From: Heligmosomoides polygyrus polygyrus
Lineage: Eukaryota; Nematoda; Chromadorea; Rhabditida; Heligmosomidae
DNA length: 64,000 nt
Assembly: GCA_947396885.1 (NCBI GenBank)
Contig: OX377206.1
Coordinates: 13,081,466-13,145,465 of the forward strand
Direction: 5' to 3'
Part shown: positions 44,937-55,097 of the stretch, piece by piece
How the letters are laid out: each line of letters begins with the position of its first letter
How positions within the stretch are numbered: the first letter of the stretch is position 1
Position numbers and translations under genes: made by a program
Notes under the pieces: model-generated
The model's input: only the letters and a program-made list of their open reading frames with translations
Database searches by the model: none
What the model was told of the DNA's origin: nothing

Positions 44937-47900
44937 ATGAGCTACACCTCACGTTACTCGAGCTCCTACAGCGGTCGTTACGGCAGCGGTGACGGCTCGT
45001 CGCGGTACGGTGGTGACTCGAGCAGTCGCTACTCGTCGGACGGCACCAGTCGCTACGGCGACTCGACCAAAGACTACTCGTCCAGCCGCTACGGTGGCTA
45101 CTCGAGTCGCTACACCGGCAGAGACCTGAGCGGCAGCGATGACTACACCGGATCCCGTTACAGCACTTCGCGCTACAGATCGAGTAAGTGCTTAGCCCGT
45201 TAGCTCAGATCTTCTATACTGCTTTCGTGTTTTGCACTTCAGAAGCGTTTGATGCAACTGACGATGACAGCTACACCAAGAAAAAGGATGACGACAGCTA
45301 CACCAAGAAAGCTGATGACGACAGCTATACCAAGAAGACCGACGATGACAACTATACCAAGAAGACTGGCGACGATAGTGAGTACAAGAAACGAAAGCCC
45401 ATCACCGACGATTACGAACTCGACTACAGCAAGAAGACATTGGGTATCACATCTTTTTACATAGTTTTTTGTTGAATGAATGCAACAATTTCATTATAAA
45501 GCGGAAGAACCCGAAACGGAAGCAAGGGAGGCAGAGGAGGAAGCTACTGAAGAAGTTGACGAAGATGAACCAGAGGACGATACCCAAGAGCCGACCGACG
45601 ACAATGTTGAAGAATACGCTGGTGAAGCTGCTGCCGAAGAGGATGCCGGAGAAGTTGAGGAGGAGGAAGAACAAGTGGCTGCACTGGTAACCCGTTCCCT
45701 TGATATATGTAGTGATGTAGTAGAATAGGATATGTACCGCTGTCCAAATTCGGAAAAAGTGAACCATCGACAGGGTCAGGAGTTTCACTAAGGTTTCAAA
45801 ATGGCTGGCAAAGTGCAGGGGCGGCTTCAAGTACAGTTCAGCTATTTTCGCAACACTTCTTGGAACACTTTGTTACTAGTGGACAGTTATTTGACTCAAT
45901 TCTTCCCTGACTTGAATTATCATTTTCAAAGGAAAACGGCCCTTATGGAACTATGCCTTGACTTGATCATGAGCTCTTAGTTATCTGACGAGACGGGTTT
46001 TGAACGGCGGTAGACGTAGTTCTAGACACTACTACTTACCGGTTCAAATACGGCCCAGAAGACGATAGGCTTCCATCTATTTATGTCCCAGGATCCAAGA
46101 TTGTATTCCGCTATTCTCGAAAAAAAAATCACTGAAAATTTCAAAGACAAAATGTCTAATGTTTCGATCGATGACATCGAAGACGCCACGCTACGATCAC
46201 GCACGCCATCGGTGTCGTCATCATCGGTTACTCAGGAAGCTCAAGAAGCTCAGGAAGCGCATGTCGAGGAGGCACCGAAACCGAAGCCTCAGATAGAGCA
46301 GAAGGTGAGTTGATATGGTGAAGATTTAAGGTTTGAGCACTTTACATTCACTGTTCCAATAAAAAGCCGCCGCTCTGATGAAACTGAAGCGCTCACTTGG
46401 CCCTGAAGAGCACATGCATATTCACAGGATAGGTACAGATTCTCCAATACGGTTAGAATAGTCTTTTATTGGAAGAAAACTCGACATAGCTTTTCTTGAA
46501 ATTTTTATTTCAGCTCCCCGAATGAATAATCTTACCATATATAATTCAGTCAATCCGTCACGCTGTTAGTCATGAGGCGGGGTAACAAAGCCAAGGGAGG
46601 GTAAAGGTACTCACAATGAAGCCTGCGTCTCTGCCTCTTACCCTATCTCTACCTCTTATACCTCGCATACCCACGGGTTTAATTGTTGATAAATCCGGCC
46701 CCAGGTCTTCCTCTGAGGTTAGCCATGGAGGGGAAGGGGGACTGAGAAACGTTTAACCTTGGCGGCGGATCACCCAAGATATGTTGAGCCGGCAACGCGT
46801 CAAAGTATGACGGCATATCAATTACTGAGCGCCGGAATTCCGAACCGCAGAAGTCGTCCAACGTGCATCGGGATTCAGAATACGAGCTGAAGTCGTCGTC
46901 CAGCGTGTGTAGGGATTCAGAAGAGTAAGGGGAAGTAGTAAAAGGGAAACCAATAATGTGAGACCAGTAAAGAGGTACCAGTATTTTCGTCCAGTAACGT
47001 CCAACGTGTGTCAGGTTGCAGAATGAGTGTGTCATAGGCGTCGTGGCAACCTCGTGACACTTACATCGGGACTCTGTAGATTCAGAAGACGTGCCACAGA
47101 TCGGATTTTGCGTAGCATGCGTTGTATTTTTAGAAGACTCCTCAAAGACTTCGTGCAAAGTGCATCATCCTCACTATGTTCCTCTGCTGGCAAACATAGG
47201 TGCAGTAGCACTTTCTACTTCACTAAAATGTTGATAACGGCATAAAACTCGATTATGCTGCTAATGAATCCAATCATCTGTATTTTTATGAACATGCAAA
47301 AACGGAGCGACACCGGCTAGACTTAAATCCTCATCCTCGTGCACACAAGTCCTCCACCCTACCCACTAGGCAACCCTGTCAGCGACATTGGATGTAGAGC
47401 CAACAGATAACCACGAGAGGCTACTGCACTCAACTTTAGCCGGCATTACCTCTGCTCTATGCAGGACTCGGGTCCAATTACTTGTATTGAGCCAGAAGCA
47501 CTTATGCATATGTTATGCTTACGATTATTTATTTATTTATTTATTTGTTTATTTATTTATTCCAGCCTCAAACAAAACAAAAACTGACAATTTAGCATTT
47601 GAAAAGGATTTTATAGAACGAGAGTAGAAAAAGCAGAAGTAAATGATCATCGTATTGAGAGCTGGTTCCCCGGCAGGAAGAAGAAGTGCATTAGAGAGCA
47701 CGACTGTATGCAAGAAGAAAGGAAGCTGGAAGGAAGATGGACGACGTTGGGGAACGCCACTCGGTGCGAGCGTCAGGCATTCCTAGCAATTCATCTGGAA
47801 ACACATCACTCTAAGCTACTTAAAGGATAAAAGGATAAAGGACGGCGTTACTCAATCCCCTTTGGGATGCGCCAGCGCATTCTACTTCTACGGGATGTCG

Positions 47901-50900
47901 TGGAGGCGACATGAATGCGTATATGGCCATACAATGACTTGCGGTGGCCAGCCGATGAACAAGTCAGCGCTTCATCCTTCCCAGACAAGTCTGGTACCAA
48001 TTCACCGAGGGATGGAAGGCTTGGTTGGCCTGGGCGGGAAATCCGAACCAGGAACCTGGTATCGGGTGCACGCGACAGTCGCGCCTCCTCCGACTGCGCT
48101 ACACGCGCTACACGCCTAAGCTACTTATCTAAGTTAATACTCCAAGTAAAGATGAAGATGTACTTCTTACAAGGAAAGGTTTCCAACTCATGGTGAGCTT
48201 TTGCGATGCTATTTTGACAGGATGTAGGACCCTGTGAGCGGAGTGCAAAACCACAGTCAGTTTTTGCTGACCGCTTTTTTAAAGACCTGAAAAGGAGGTC
48301 TGAGGGCAACTACCATCAACCCCTACGACATCGAACGAGATGTGCCTCGACGGAGCAGTTGATAGGAGTGCCGCCTCATAGGAGCACACCGGCGGGGTTT
48401 TCAATTCGGATCCGCGTGCTCCCGATATTTTTGCACATACTAGTTCGTTGTTATTATGCTTTCTCACCATCACAGAAGTTGGATCATCAATGTTTAAAAC
48501 AAATCAAGGCTGAACATTTGACATATGTACTTCACATGTGCTAGTTCTTCAACGATACCTATCTGCAAAGAAACTACATATGTATTTGTTAGCAAAGAAA
48601 CTTTTCCATATAGAATAGAGTACTGGGTGACAACCATAACCGCAAAATCGAAATTGAAGATTTGCCATGTCTGACTTTCCATGAACCTCAGCATGATGTT
48701 GAGTTCGTAGTAGTTGTTCCTTAAACTCTAGGCGAGGTTGGTAACAGCGTTTATTAGGCTTACGTTTCGGCGGAATGGCCTTCTTCAGAACCTGAAAGGA
48801 AACAAACCTAAATGTGACCACTTGACCAGGGATCTCCTCAACCCTACCGGATATTGAGAGCAGTTAGACGTACACAAGATTAGAAGCAGACAGCAGTCGA
48901 CCTCACCTAACTGAGGATGGCCAGGCGATCAGGGCAGGAGTGCTCGTGACGGTAGCAAAGAAGATCGAACACTGACTAGAATGCTAGCCGGAGGTATGGC
49001 CTGAGCTCTCGGCTATACGCTTGTGTACGTCTAATTGGTCTCGAAATCCAGTAGGGTTGAGGAGACCCTTGGTCGAGTGGTTACACTTCGGTTTGTTTCC
49101 TTTCAGGCTCTGAAGAAGGCGATCCCGCCGAAACGTAAGCCCAATAAACGCTGTTACCAAACTCGGCTAGAGTTCAAAGAGCAACTACTATGAAATTGAA
49201 GAATGCGGTTAGCATGGAAACAATCAGGGGCCGTATTCATCAACGACTAACCCGTGGGTATAGGAGGTAGAGATACCCACGATGAAGCCTGCGTCTCTGA
49301 CTCTTACCTTATCTCTATCTGACTCTTGTCTTATCTCTACCCCTTATACGCCGCATACCCACGGATTTAATTGTTGATGAATCCGGCCCCAGATGTTAAA
49401 CAGGAAATAGGTAGCAATCAGAAACAATGTAAGAGTGAGCGAAAAATGGAACGTAGCCGAAAAAGCACTTGGCTGAATCTGGCTCGTCATTATATGTTAT
49501 ATGTAAGTTATAATGATTTTGCGTTATTGATATATTATATACGCCGATAGAATTGATATATTTATATGTAAAGATGCAGTTTAAACACTAGATAATGATT
49601 CTAGCATTTACATTTGTAATACTTTTCATCCGCTTAAAAACGGATATAGTGCATTGAAGTTACAAAAGTTGTGACAGTTACAATGCAAATATTTATACGT
49701 GTTACTTGAAGCCATCTACTTGATTCTACCACTTGTTGATTTCATGTAATTCAACATTTAGGTGAAATTCCGACCGATCCTTGACGATTCAGAGCCGCGA
49801 AAAGGTCCGATTGAAAACATCGTCCCTAAAAGTATGTTTTCCCTAACGTGATTCATAGAAACATATTCCGTAGGAATCTCTTTTCTAAATCATTGACTGT
49901 ATCGATTAGATGTATACTTGTGAAAGTGCTTTTAAATTTGTGAACTTCGGAGTGTTTCCTTTACAGAGCGTGTGTCCGATCTTATCGCAAGATTTAACAC
50001 CGGTAATTTTGACAACGGCCGTGGTGACTCATGGAGGAAGGATGGTGAGTGTATTAATTATTGGTCGATATAAGAGTTAAATTTGTGATAAAGATAAACA
50101 TCAGCATTGGTCGACCCCTTTATTGGATACGCCTCGCATTCTACTTTTACGTAACATCGTAGAGGCCGTTTCAGCATGTATTCGATCTAAATGATGACTT
50201 ACGGTGACCGATGGGCTAGTCAGCTCCCTATAGATCTCTGGGCAGTTGGTAGCAATTTCCCGACTCTGCGGGATGGAGGGTTTGGTTTGCAAGGTGCTAC
50301 ACGAACCAAGAACCTGGAGTCGGGTGCTCTCGACAGCCGGCGCCTCCTCCAGCTGCACTATGTAGTGCTCACCGGATGTCAAATACTTGATACAAAATGT
50401 CTCGTCAGAAGTGAACTTTGCCGAAAGGTTAAACCTACTGGGGATACTACACTGCATTATACCTCGTCGCGCAATACGAATTCTCGTGGCGAATCCGTAG
50501 TGTTCCAGTACTCCATGTGGGAATAGTCCAGGGTATTTCAGCTCAAGTAACGTAGGTTCTCTGCAGAGTGGACAAGCATATGCAACTTCTATGCAGTGTT
50601 AAAAAGTTCGGGTATCAGATGATTGACGTTTGCCGACGTCGCCAAGACACAATGTCCTCGATTCTGTCTGTAAGAAGTCAAACAGCTTGATGTTCATAGC
50701 CGCTTGGGCTGAAACGTAACATTATTCATGCTCAATAAGTCTCTCGGTAGTAGACGGGGCTCACAGGTAATATTTTTTCTAAGGTGTACTTGAAACACGC
50801 ATGGCGCATAAAGGCAGTAACATTCTTTGATTATTTTTGTCCTTTTTAGAAAACGGCGGAGGCAAATCTGTTGGCAAATTGCAGTCAACCGTCTTCCATT

Positions 50901-50902
50901 AG
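44937..50902 (+). CDS. Acidic, repeat-rich low-complexity protein, 348 aa, function unknown
   Basis: Exons 44,937-45,183; 45,243-45,443; 45,502-45,686; 46,092-46,304; 49,762-49,831; 49,967-50,044; 50,850-50,902 join in phase and end at TAG. Most acceptors end in CAG or TAG; exon 3 uses an AAG acceptor. Residues 1-82 are Ser/Tyr/Gly/Arg-rich (MSYTSRYSSSYSGRYG, many SSRYG). Residues 83-149 contain a roughly nine-residue repeat (DDDSYTKK) about five times. Residues 150-211 are very acidic (EEEATEEVDEDEPEDD). Residues 212-282 mix SQ/EA repeats and KPKPQ. The C terminus has VKFRPILDDSEP, RVSDLIARFNTGN and SWRKDENGG. No signal peptide, membrane segment or catalytic domain is visible. The composition suggests an intracellular structural protein, perhaps cytoskeletal, which is a guess. 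No family recognised. Confidence 0.75.
46570..46708. mobile_element. Partial MITE (GGGGCCG-type TIR)
   Basis: CCTCTTACCC ... CGCATACCCACGG.TTTAATTGTTGATAAATCCGGCCCC matches the right half of the complete copy at 49,228-49,393. The left TIR is missing. It lies in intron 4 of the 44.9-kb gene. Confidence 0.6.
46770..47130. repeat. Diverged fragment of the GATTCAGAAGACG satellite
   Basis: Units with GTCGTCCAACGTGCATCGGGATTCAGAA and pieces of the GGACCAGTAAAG satellite. The segment starting ATGTTGAGCCGGCAACGCG is also present at 59,675. It belongs to the Helitron-associated satellite family. Confidence 0.55.
47525..47562. repeat. (TTTA)n microsatellite
   Basis: TTTA units with one TTTG interruption, in intron 4 of the 44.9-kb gene. 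Confidence 0.88.
47826..48118 (-). mobile_element. SINE-A, full length
   Basis: Minus-strand copy with a near-consensus body; the + strand reads GGATAAAGGACGGCGTTACTC at its 3' tail and ends in GACTGCGCTACACGC at the tRNA-like head. It lies in intron 4 of the 44.9-kb gene, opposite to that gene's direction. Confidence 0.78.
48155..48565 (+). mobile_element. SINE-B copy
   Basis: Collinear with 27,770-28,205: GAAAGGTTTCCAACTCA, CAACCCCTACGACATCG, CATAGGAGCACACCGGCGGG and the GATACCTATCTGCA end. The box-B-like TTCAATTCGGATCCGCG is preserved. Confidence 0.62.
48756..48793 (-). ncRNA. Hammerhead ribozyme motif, antisense to the host gene
   Basis: Minus strand: stem I AGGTT/AGCCT (including one G-U pair), core CTGAAGA (48,788-48,782), stem II GGC/GCC, GAAA, self-complementary ACGT, predicted cleavage after A, then AGCCT. 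The change from GGCT to GGTT in stem I keeps pairing. Confidence 0.68.
49105..49142 (+). ncRNA. Hammerhead ribozyme motif, sense to the host gene
   Basis: AGGCT (49,105-49,109), core CTGAAGA (49,110-49,116), stem II GGCG/CGCC around ATCC, GAAA (49,130-49,133), ACGT (49,133-49,136), predicted cleavage after A 49,137, then AGCC pairing with GGCT. It is transcribed as part of intron 4 if the host gene is expressed. Confidence 0.72.
49228..49393. mobile_element. 166-bp MITE with GGGGCCG-type terminal inverted repeats
   Basis: GGGGCCGTATTCATCAACGA at the left and TTGTTGATGAATCCGGCCCC at the right are inverted copies of about 20 bp. Internal CCCGTGGGTAT/ATACCCACGG also pair. Intron 4 of the 44.9-kb gene. 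Confidence 0.8.
50100..50372 (-). mobile_element. Diverged SINE-A copy
   Basis: Minus strand; + strand tail CCTTTATTGGATACGCC and head CGGCGCCTCCTCCAGCTGC match the family. It lies in the last intron of the 44.9-kb gene. Confidence 0.6.
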
Positions 50903-51017
50903 CGCCATACCTCGTGAAGCATCCGTTGTACACCCTTTCTGATTCACCTGATTCATCTGCTTCTAATAGATATCTTTGCGTAGATCACGAGACGAGATTA
51001 TTTGTGTAGTCCATTCG

Positions 51018-51023
51018 AATAAA
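51018..51023 (+). terminator. Polyadenylation signal of the 44.9-kb gene
   Basis: AATAAA 116 bases after the TAG stop at 50,902. Confidence 0.6.
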
Positions 51024-51264
51024 GTGTTCAGATATGTATGCCTCCTAGTTTGGGATGGCTTGTCATGTCCTCATTGTTATCCTACTATATATAAGCGAGA
51101 ACGGTCGTTTGTCTGTGGGTGAGTGCGTGTGTTTGTGGGTGTGTTTGTTTGCACAGAAGTGCTGAAGGAGGGTGTTGAGAGGAAGTATAGGGAAGGGGGG
51201 GGGGGGGGGGAGAAGGGGTTGTAGTTGTCACAAGTCGTCAACTGTTGTAGTTGTCGACAGCCGT

Positions 51265-51825
51265 CCATGTTCAGACGACATGTCACCAATGTCGCGCAAA
51301 GAACGTTAAGGTTGAGAAGAGGTGTCACCGATGTCCCGCAAGGGGTGTTCGGATTCAGACGACGTGTGACTGATGTCGCGCAAAGCAGGCCCGACTTGAG
51401 AAGACATGCCACCGACGTCGTTCATCAGGTGCCTGGATTCAGAAGAGGTGTCACCAATGTCGCGAAAGGCCTTCCAGACTCAGACCACATGTCACCGATG
51501 TCCCGCAAGGGGTGTTCGGATTCAGACGACGTGTGGCTGATGTCACGCAAAGCAGGCCCGACTTGAGAAGACATGTCACCGACGTCGTTCATCATGTGCC
51601 TGGATTCAGAAGAGGTGTCACCAATGTCGCGAAAGGCCTTCCAGACTCAGACGACGTGTCACCGATGTCGCACCAGGGTTCCGGACTCTCACAACGTGTT
51701 AACGATGTCACGCAAAGCACGTTCAGGTTGAGAACACATGTCACCGACGTTGTTCAACAGGCGTCCAGGTTCAGAAGAGGTGTTACCGATGTCGCGCGAG
51801 GGTTCCGGATTTAGAGGACGTGTTA
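51265..51825. repeat. 42-bp satellite with roughly 167-bp higher-order repeat
   Basis: About 13 units of TTCAGACGACGTGTCACCGA + TGTCGCGCAA..-type sequence. Consecutive units differ, and the series of four repeats as a block of about 167 bp (for example GGGGTGTTCGGATTCAGACG at 51,343 and 51,510). The open frame over it gives 14-residue units such as RRGVTDVPQGVFGF; this follows from the period and is not evidence of a gene. Confidence 0.85.
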
Positions 51826-51834
51826 CCAGTATAG

Positions 51835-52645
51835 GTGGGACCAGTAATGGGGGACCGGTGAAGGATGGGTTCCAGTAAGGGGGACCAGTAAAGGGTTGAC
51901 CAATAAAGGAGGGGCCAGTGAAGGTGGGACCAGCAACGGGGACCGGTGAGGGGGATCCAGTGAAGGGGAACCGGTGAAGGAGGGGAGAGGGGTTCAGTGA
52001 AGATGGGACCGGTGAGGAAGGGACCAGTAATGGGGACCGGTGAAGGGGGGGGGGGAGTGGTCCAGTGAAGGGTGGACCGGCGGTGAAGGGGGGAGGGGTC
52101 AGAGGGAACCAGGTGAAGGGGGACCGGTGAGGAAGGTACCAGTAATGGGTGAATGGGAGGGGGAAGGGGTCCAGTGAAGATGGGACCGGTGAGGAAGGGA
52201 CCAGTAATGGGGACCGGTGAAGGGGGGGGGGGAGTGGTCCAGTGAAGGGTGGACCGGCGGTGAAGGAGGGGGAGGGGTCCAGTGAAGGGGGGACCGATAG
52301 AAGGTTAACCAGTGAAAGAGGGAACCAGGTGAAGGGGGACCGGTGAGGAAGGTACCAGTAATGGGTGAATGGGAGGGGGGAAGGGGTCCAGTGAAGGGAG
52401 ACCGGAAAAGGGTTGATGAATAAAAGGGGGACGAGTGAGGGTGGGACCAGTGATGGGGATCGGTGAAGGATAGGATGACCAGCAAAGAGGGGACCAGTAA
52501 GAGGAGGTCCAGTGAAGGTGGGAGCAGTAGTAGGGACCGACGAGGGGGGGGGGGGGGGGACCAGTGAAGGGTGAACCGGAAAAGGGCTGACAATAACGGG
52601 GAACCAGTGATAGAGGACCAGTTAAGGGTGGTCCAGTTAAGGTGA
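51835..52645. repeat. G-rich GGACCAGTAAAGG minisatellite
   Basis: Irregular units of roughly 18-24 bp built from GGGGACCAGTGAAGG and GGACCGGTGAAGG, with several G9-G12 runs. The minus-strand ORF through it is Pro/Leu/Ser-rich and reflects the repeat only. Confidence 0.85.
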
Positions 52646-52829
52646 TGGACCTGTTTTGCCCTATTCCGCTACACCATTCTATATAGCAAAACCAGTTTTT
52701 TACTGTAATGAATGAGAGGAGGTCTAAGGAGGAGAAGAAGACTTTCGGAGTGTTCTATTCTCCGGGTTTGAGGCGAAGCCCCAACCAGACGTTTGGCGGC
52801 CGGTAGGCCGTTGAACGTCTGGTACACCT

Positions 52830-53745
52830 ATATGTCATACCAACATACTACACTTACCTAAGATTTCACCTTCACTGTAATGCTCTGTTTCTTTTCGATT
52901 CGCCACGAGGCGCGTCATAATGAGAACTACCAATATCGATTAGGACGCGCAGCCTAATCAATATGGACAATTTCCATTATAACGTGTAGCGGGACGACGG
53001 GAGTATAGACGCGGCTTTACATGCGTAGGCGGTGCATCACAGACACGTGCATAGGTTTCCGTCTTTTGACTTCTACAAAATCTGCAGAATCAAGCGCTCC
53101 GCTGCGTTTTAAATTTTAGTATGACTTCCCTCTCTTCTTTAGATTAGCTTACAATTTTTATTTTCCGTTTGTAATGGAATTTTTTGTCCTTTTACCAACG
53201 AAGCCACGACCGATGCACTACCCAGAGGCTGGCACAGGAACGAAACATTCGCTAAAAGACCATTCGCTTCGAAAAGGGCTGTATACGCCACCATGTAACA
53301 AAGTAGGCATTCCGACGTTTTATCTGACAGCACCAGAATAGTACATAAAAACTAGTCAACAGAAAGCCCGGGAAATTTTTGAAATGTTAGCAGTGCGATG
53401 TGGAAGGTTGGTATAAACCAAATTTTTCCAGATTTATGAAGTCAAGGCTTGGAAATAAGTCGGTCGCTGTTGCTGCAAAAAAGAGAGGACGGAACTATAG
53501 CAAGTAAAGATGACGAAAGAGCTGAGCTTCTGGCCGACATTTTTGAAAAGGTTCTCAACAACAACAAAAAAAACCGGAGATTACCATGAGATAGCAGATG
53601 TGCCAAAATTTCCCATGATGACGGACGGATACGGTGTGGTGTCATGCAGACAGAATTCATGAACTGCTATCAAAGCGGTCAACTTCGTTTTCCGATACGT
53701 CAGACCACATTCTGTCATGGTCCATTAAAAACACATACGTCTGGT
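52830..53745. other. No recognisable gene
   Basis: Low-complexity and AT-rich sequence. The short ORFs (53,139-53,333; 53,442-53,660) have no domain. Confidence 0.4.
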
Positions 53746-53749
53746 GGGG

Positions 53750-54255
53750 ACTTCGTGCCAAACCTCGGAAATACGTCTTCGGACCACGGACGTTCGTGAC
53801 ACAACGCCGGCGACGGGTGATCTGAACACGGTCGTTTGTGCCACCTCACTTGTGACACACGTCTTCTTACCTCGGTCCGGATGACTGGTCCCTTCTTACT
53901 GCTTCATTTTAGAAGTCCCCCTTACTGTTCCCCTCTTATTGGCCCGAATTTCTGCTTCCGCCCCCTGGTCTCCTTCCTCGTTTTCCCTATCCACCCTCCT
54001 TACTGGTCCCTTTTTACTCTCCTCACATGTCCTTCCACTCTCATGATCCAACGTCAGCGACGCGTCTTCTGAGTCCGCATGCTAGTTGCGTGACGTCAGT
54101 GACACGTCTTCTGAAGGCAAATGGCTGTTGCACGATGTAGATGACACGCCTTCTGGATCCGAACGCTTGTTGCACAACGTCTTTGAGAGACCTCGGACAA
54201 ATGCACGGATGGATGGACAGACGATTAACCGCTAACGCTTTCATATTTAGTAGGA
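53750..54255 (-). mobile_element. Second Helitron-like copy, inverted, 5' part
   Basis: Minus strand starts A^TCCTACTAAATATGAAAGCG at 54,255. It runs through TCAGAAGACGTGTCACTGACG satellite units (about 54,040-54,210) and then GGGACCAGTAAGGAGGG units (about 53,890-54,030), the same order as in the 51,080 element. No 3' palindrome was found. Confidence 0.55.
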
Positions 54256-54337
54256 TATCCCATGTCATTGCAGGTTCTCTAGCATTTACATATGACCTGA
54301 ACTTTATGCATTAGGAAGTTCCCAACAGATGGCATAT

Positions 54338-54377
<40 letters not shown>

Positions 54378-54380
54378 ATG
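54338..54380. repeat. (AAAT)n microsatellite
   Basis: About 10 AAAT units. Confidence 0.9.
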
Positions 54381-54479
54381 TTTCATTTACAACTCCAGTA
54401 GCTAGGGAGCCGTCATTCACAGATCCAAAAAATTATAGAATAATCAGTACAATGTCAACTTTTGCCAGACTTTGAGAAA

Positions 54480-54633
54480 AGAGTATGAAAAAATTCTAAA
54501 ACACCTAAAGGACAATGCTTCACTTGAGAAAGATGTAAGCGCTGCTGAAATTAGTTTGAACATGGCGAAAGCGTTTGACCGTGTTCCCCAAAATATGTTG
54601 TTGTACAAATTAGAATTTAACACAAATTAGAAG
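54480..54633 (+). pseudogene. LINE reverse transcriptase fragment, 5' part of a split copy
   Basis: Reads NMAKAFDRVPQNMLLYKLEF, the AFD region of a CR1/Jockey-type reverse transcriptase. The frame resumes with GIYHRIVAGIRTWLSRR at 57,285 after a 2.64-kb interruption. Confidence 0.65.
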
Positions 54634-54689
54634 TAGCTATGTTCGACTCTCTTTGAACTTCGGCATGGTAGAGTCTGTCTGTAGAGTTG

Positions 54690-55090
54690 CTGAGCTCTTC
54701 ACGAGGTTGGTAAACGGCTTTATTGGTGGCTAACGTTTCGGCTGGATCGCCTTCTTCAGAGCCTAAGGGGTCAAGTCAGTTAGGAGTTACCCCACCAAAC
54801 ATCTCTTCAACCTTACAAAATTCAATGTCAAATTTTTGGAAGTCTGAACAAAGGAGAGAATCCGAGTATCGTACCTCACCACAGTCCACTGAAGGACCAA
54901 AGGAAGCCGCACAAGGTAAGCAGGGGTACGGGACAGCACCTACCCCAGGTTAGAATGCGAGACTGAGGTAGGGCTTGAGTTCGCGCGTTATATACAGGCA
55001 TTCCCCTTTCCGGTTGACCTTGGGACCCCTGGAGTAGATTCAGAACGCCTCAAGGGCTTTGCGCGCCGACGTTTGAACCTCGCGTCCCAT
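54690..55090 (-). mobile_element. Penelope-like element 3' region (minus strand)
   Basis: Read on the minus strand, 55,090-54,975 repeats the end of the GIY-YIG coding region found at 56,825-56,931 (GGGACGCGAGGTTCAAACG, CTTGAGGCGTTCTG, GGTCAACCGGAAAGGGG). A 3' non-coding segment and the hammerhead motif at 54,727-54,764 follow. This is what links the ribozyme to the GIY-YIG element. Confidence 0.7.
54727..54764 (-). ncRNA. Hammerhead ribozyme motif downstream of a GIY-YIG remnant
   Basis: Minus strand: AGGCT (54,764-54,760), core CTGAAGA, stem II GGC/GCC around GATCCA, GAAA, ACGT, predicted cleavage after T, then AGCC pairing with GGCT. Confidence 0.72.
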
Positions 55091-55097
55091 CTAGGCT

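Larger units (their letters stand above)
48725..49190. mobile_element. Inverted pair of Penelope-like ends
   Basis: 48,725-48,880 is the inverted copy of about 49,018-49,190 (shared GGAGATCCCTGG/ACCCTTGGTCGAGTGG, GGTTTGTTTCCTTTCAGG, AACGCTGTTACCAA, CTAGAGTT.AA.GA.CAACTACTA), with a spacer of about 140 bp. Each arm contains a hammerhead motif. It lies in intron 4 of the 44.9-kb gene. Confidence 0.65.
51080..52822 (+). mobile_element. Non-autonomous Helitron-like element carrying satellite arrays, 1743 bp
   Basis: Begins A^TCCTACTATATATAAGCG (Helitron 5' TC context). It ends in the palindrome CCAGACGTTTGGCGGCCGG / GGCCGTTGAACGTC running to CTGG and a host T. Inside are two arrays: a 42-bp satellite (51,265-51,820) and a G-rich GGACCAGTAAAGG satellite (51,835-52,640). 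No Rep/helicase is encoded. The same two ends bound the 7165-7829 element. Confidence 0.65.

Noticed and set aside
46368..46433. Possible extra exon (ALMKLKRSLGPEEHMHIHRI) in the 44.9-kb gene
   Set aside because: It needs a phase-1 entry, while the flanking exons join at phase 0 without it. Its acceptor is poor and it lies among repeat fragments.
51265..51825. CRISPR-like array
   Set aside because: Repeat and spacer are not distinguishable: the whole 42-bp unit is repeated, and the setting is eukaryotic.
52099..52593. Pro/Ser-rich 164-codon ORF
   Set aside because: A translation of the GGACCAGT minisatellite on its minus strand; internally repetitive and not expected to be a gene.
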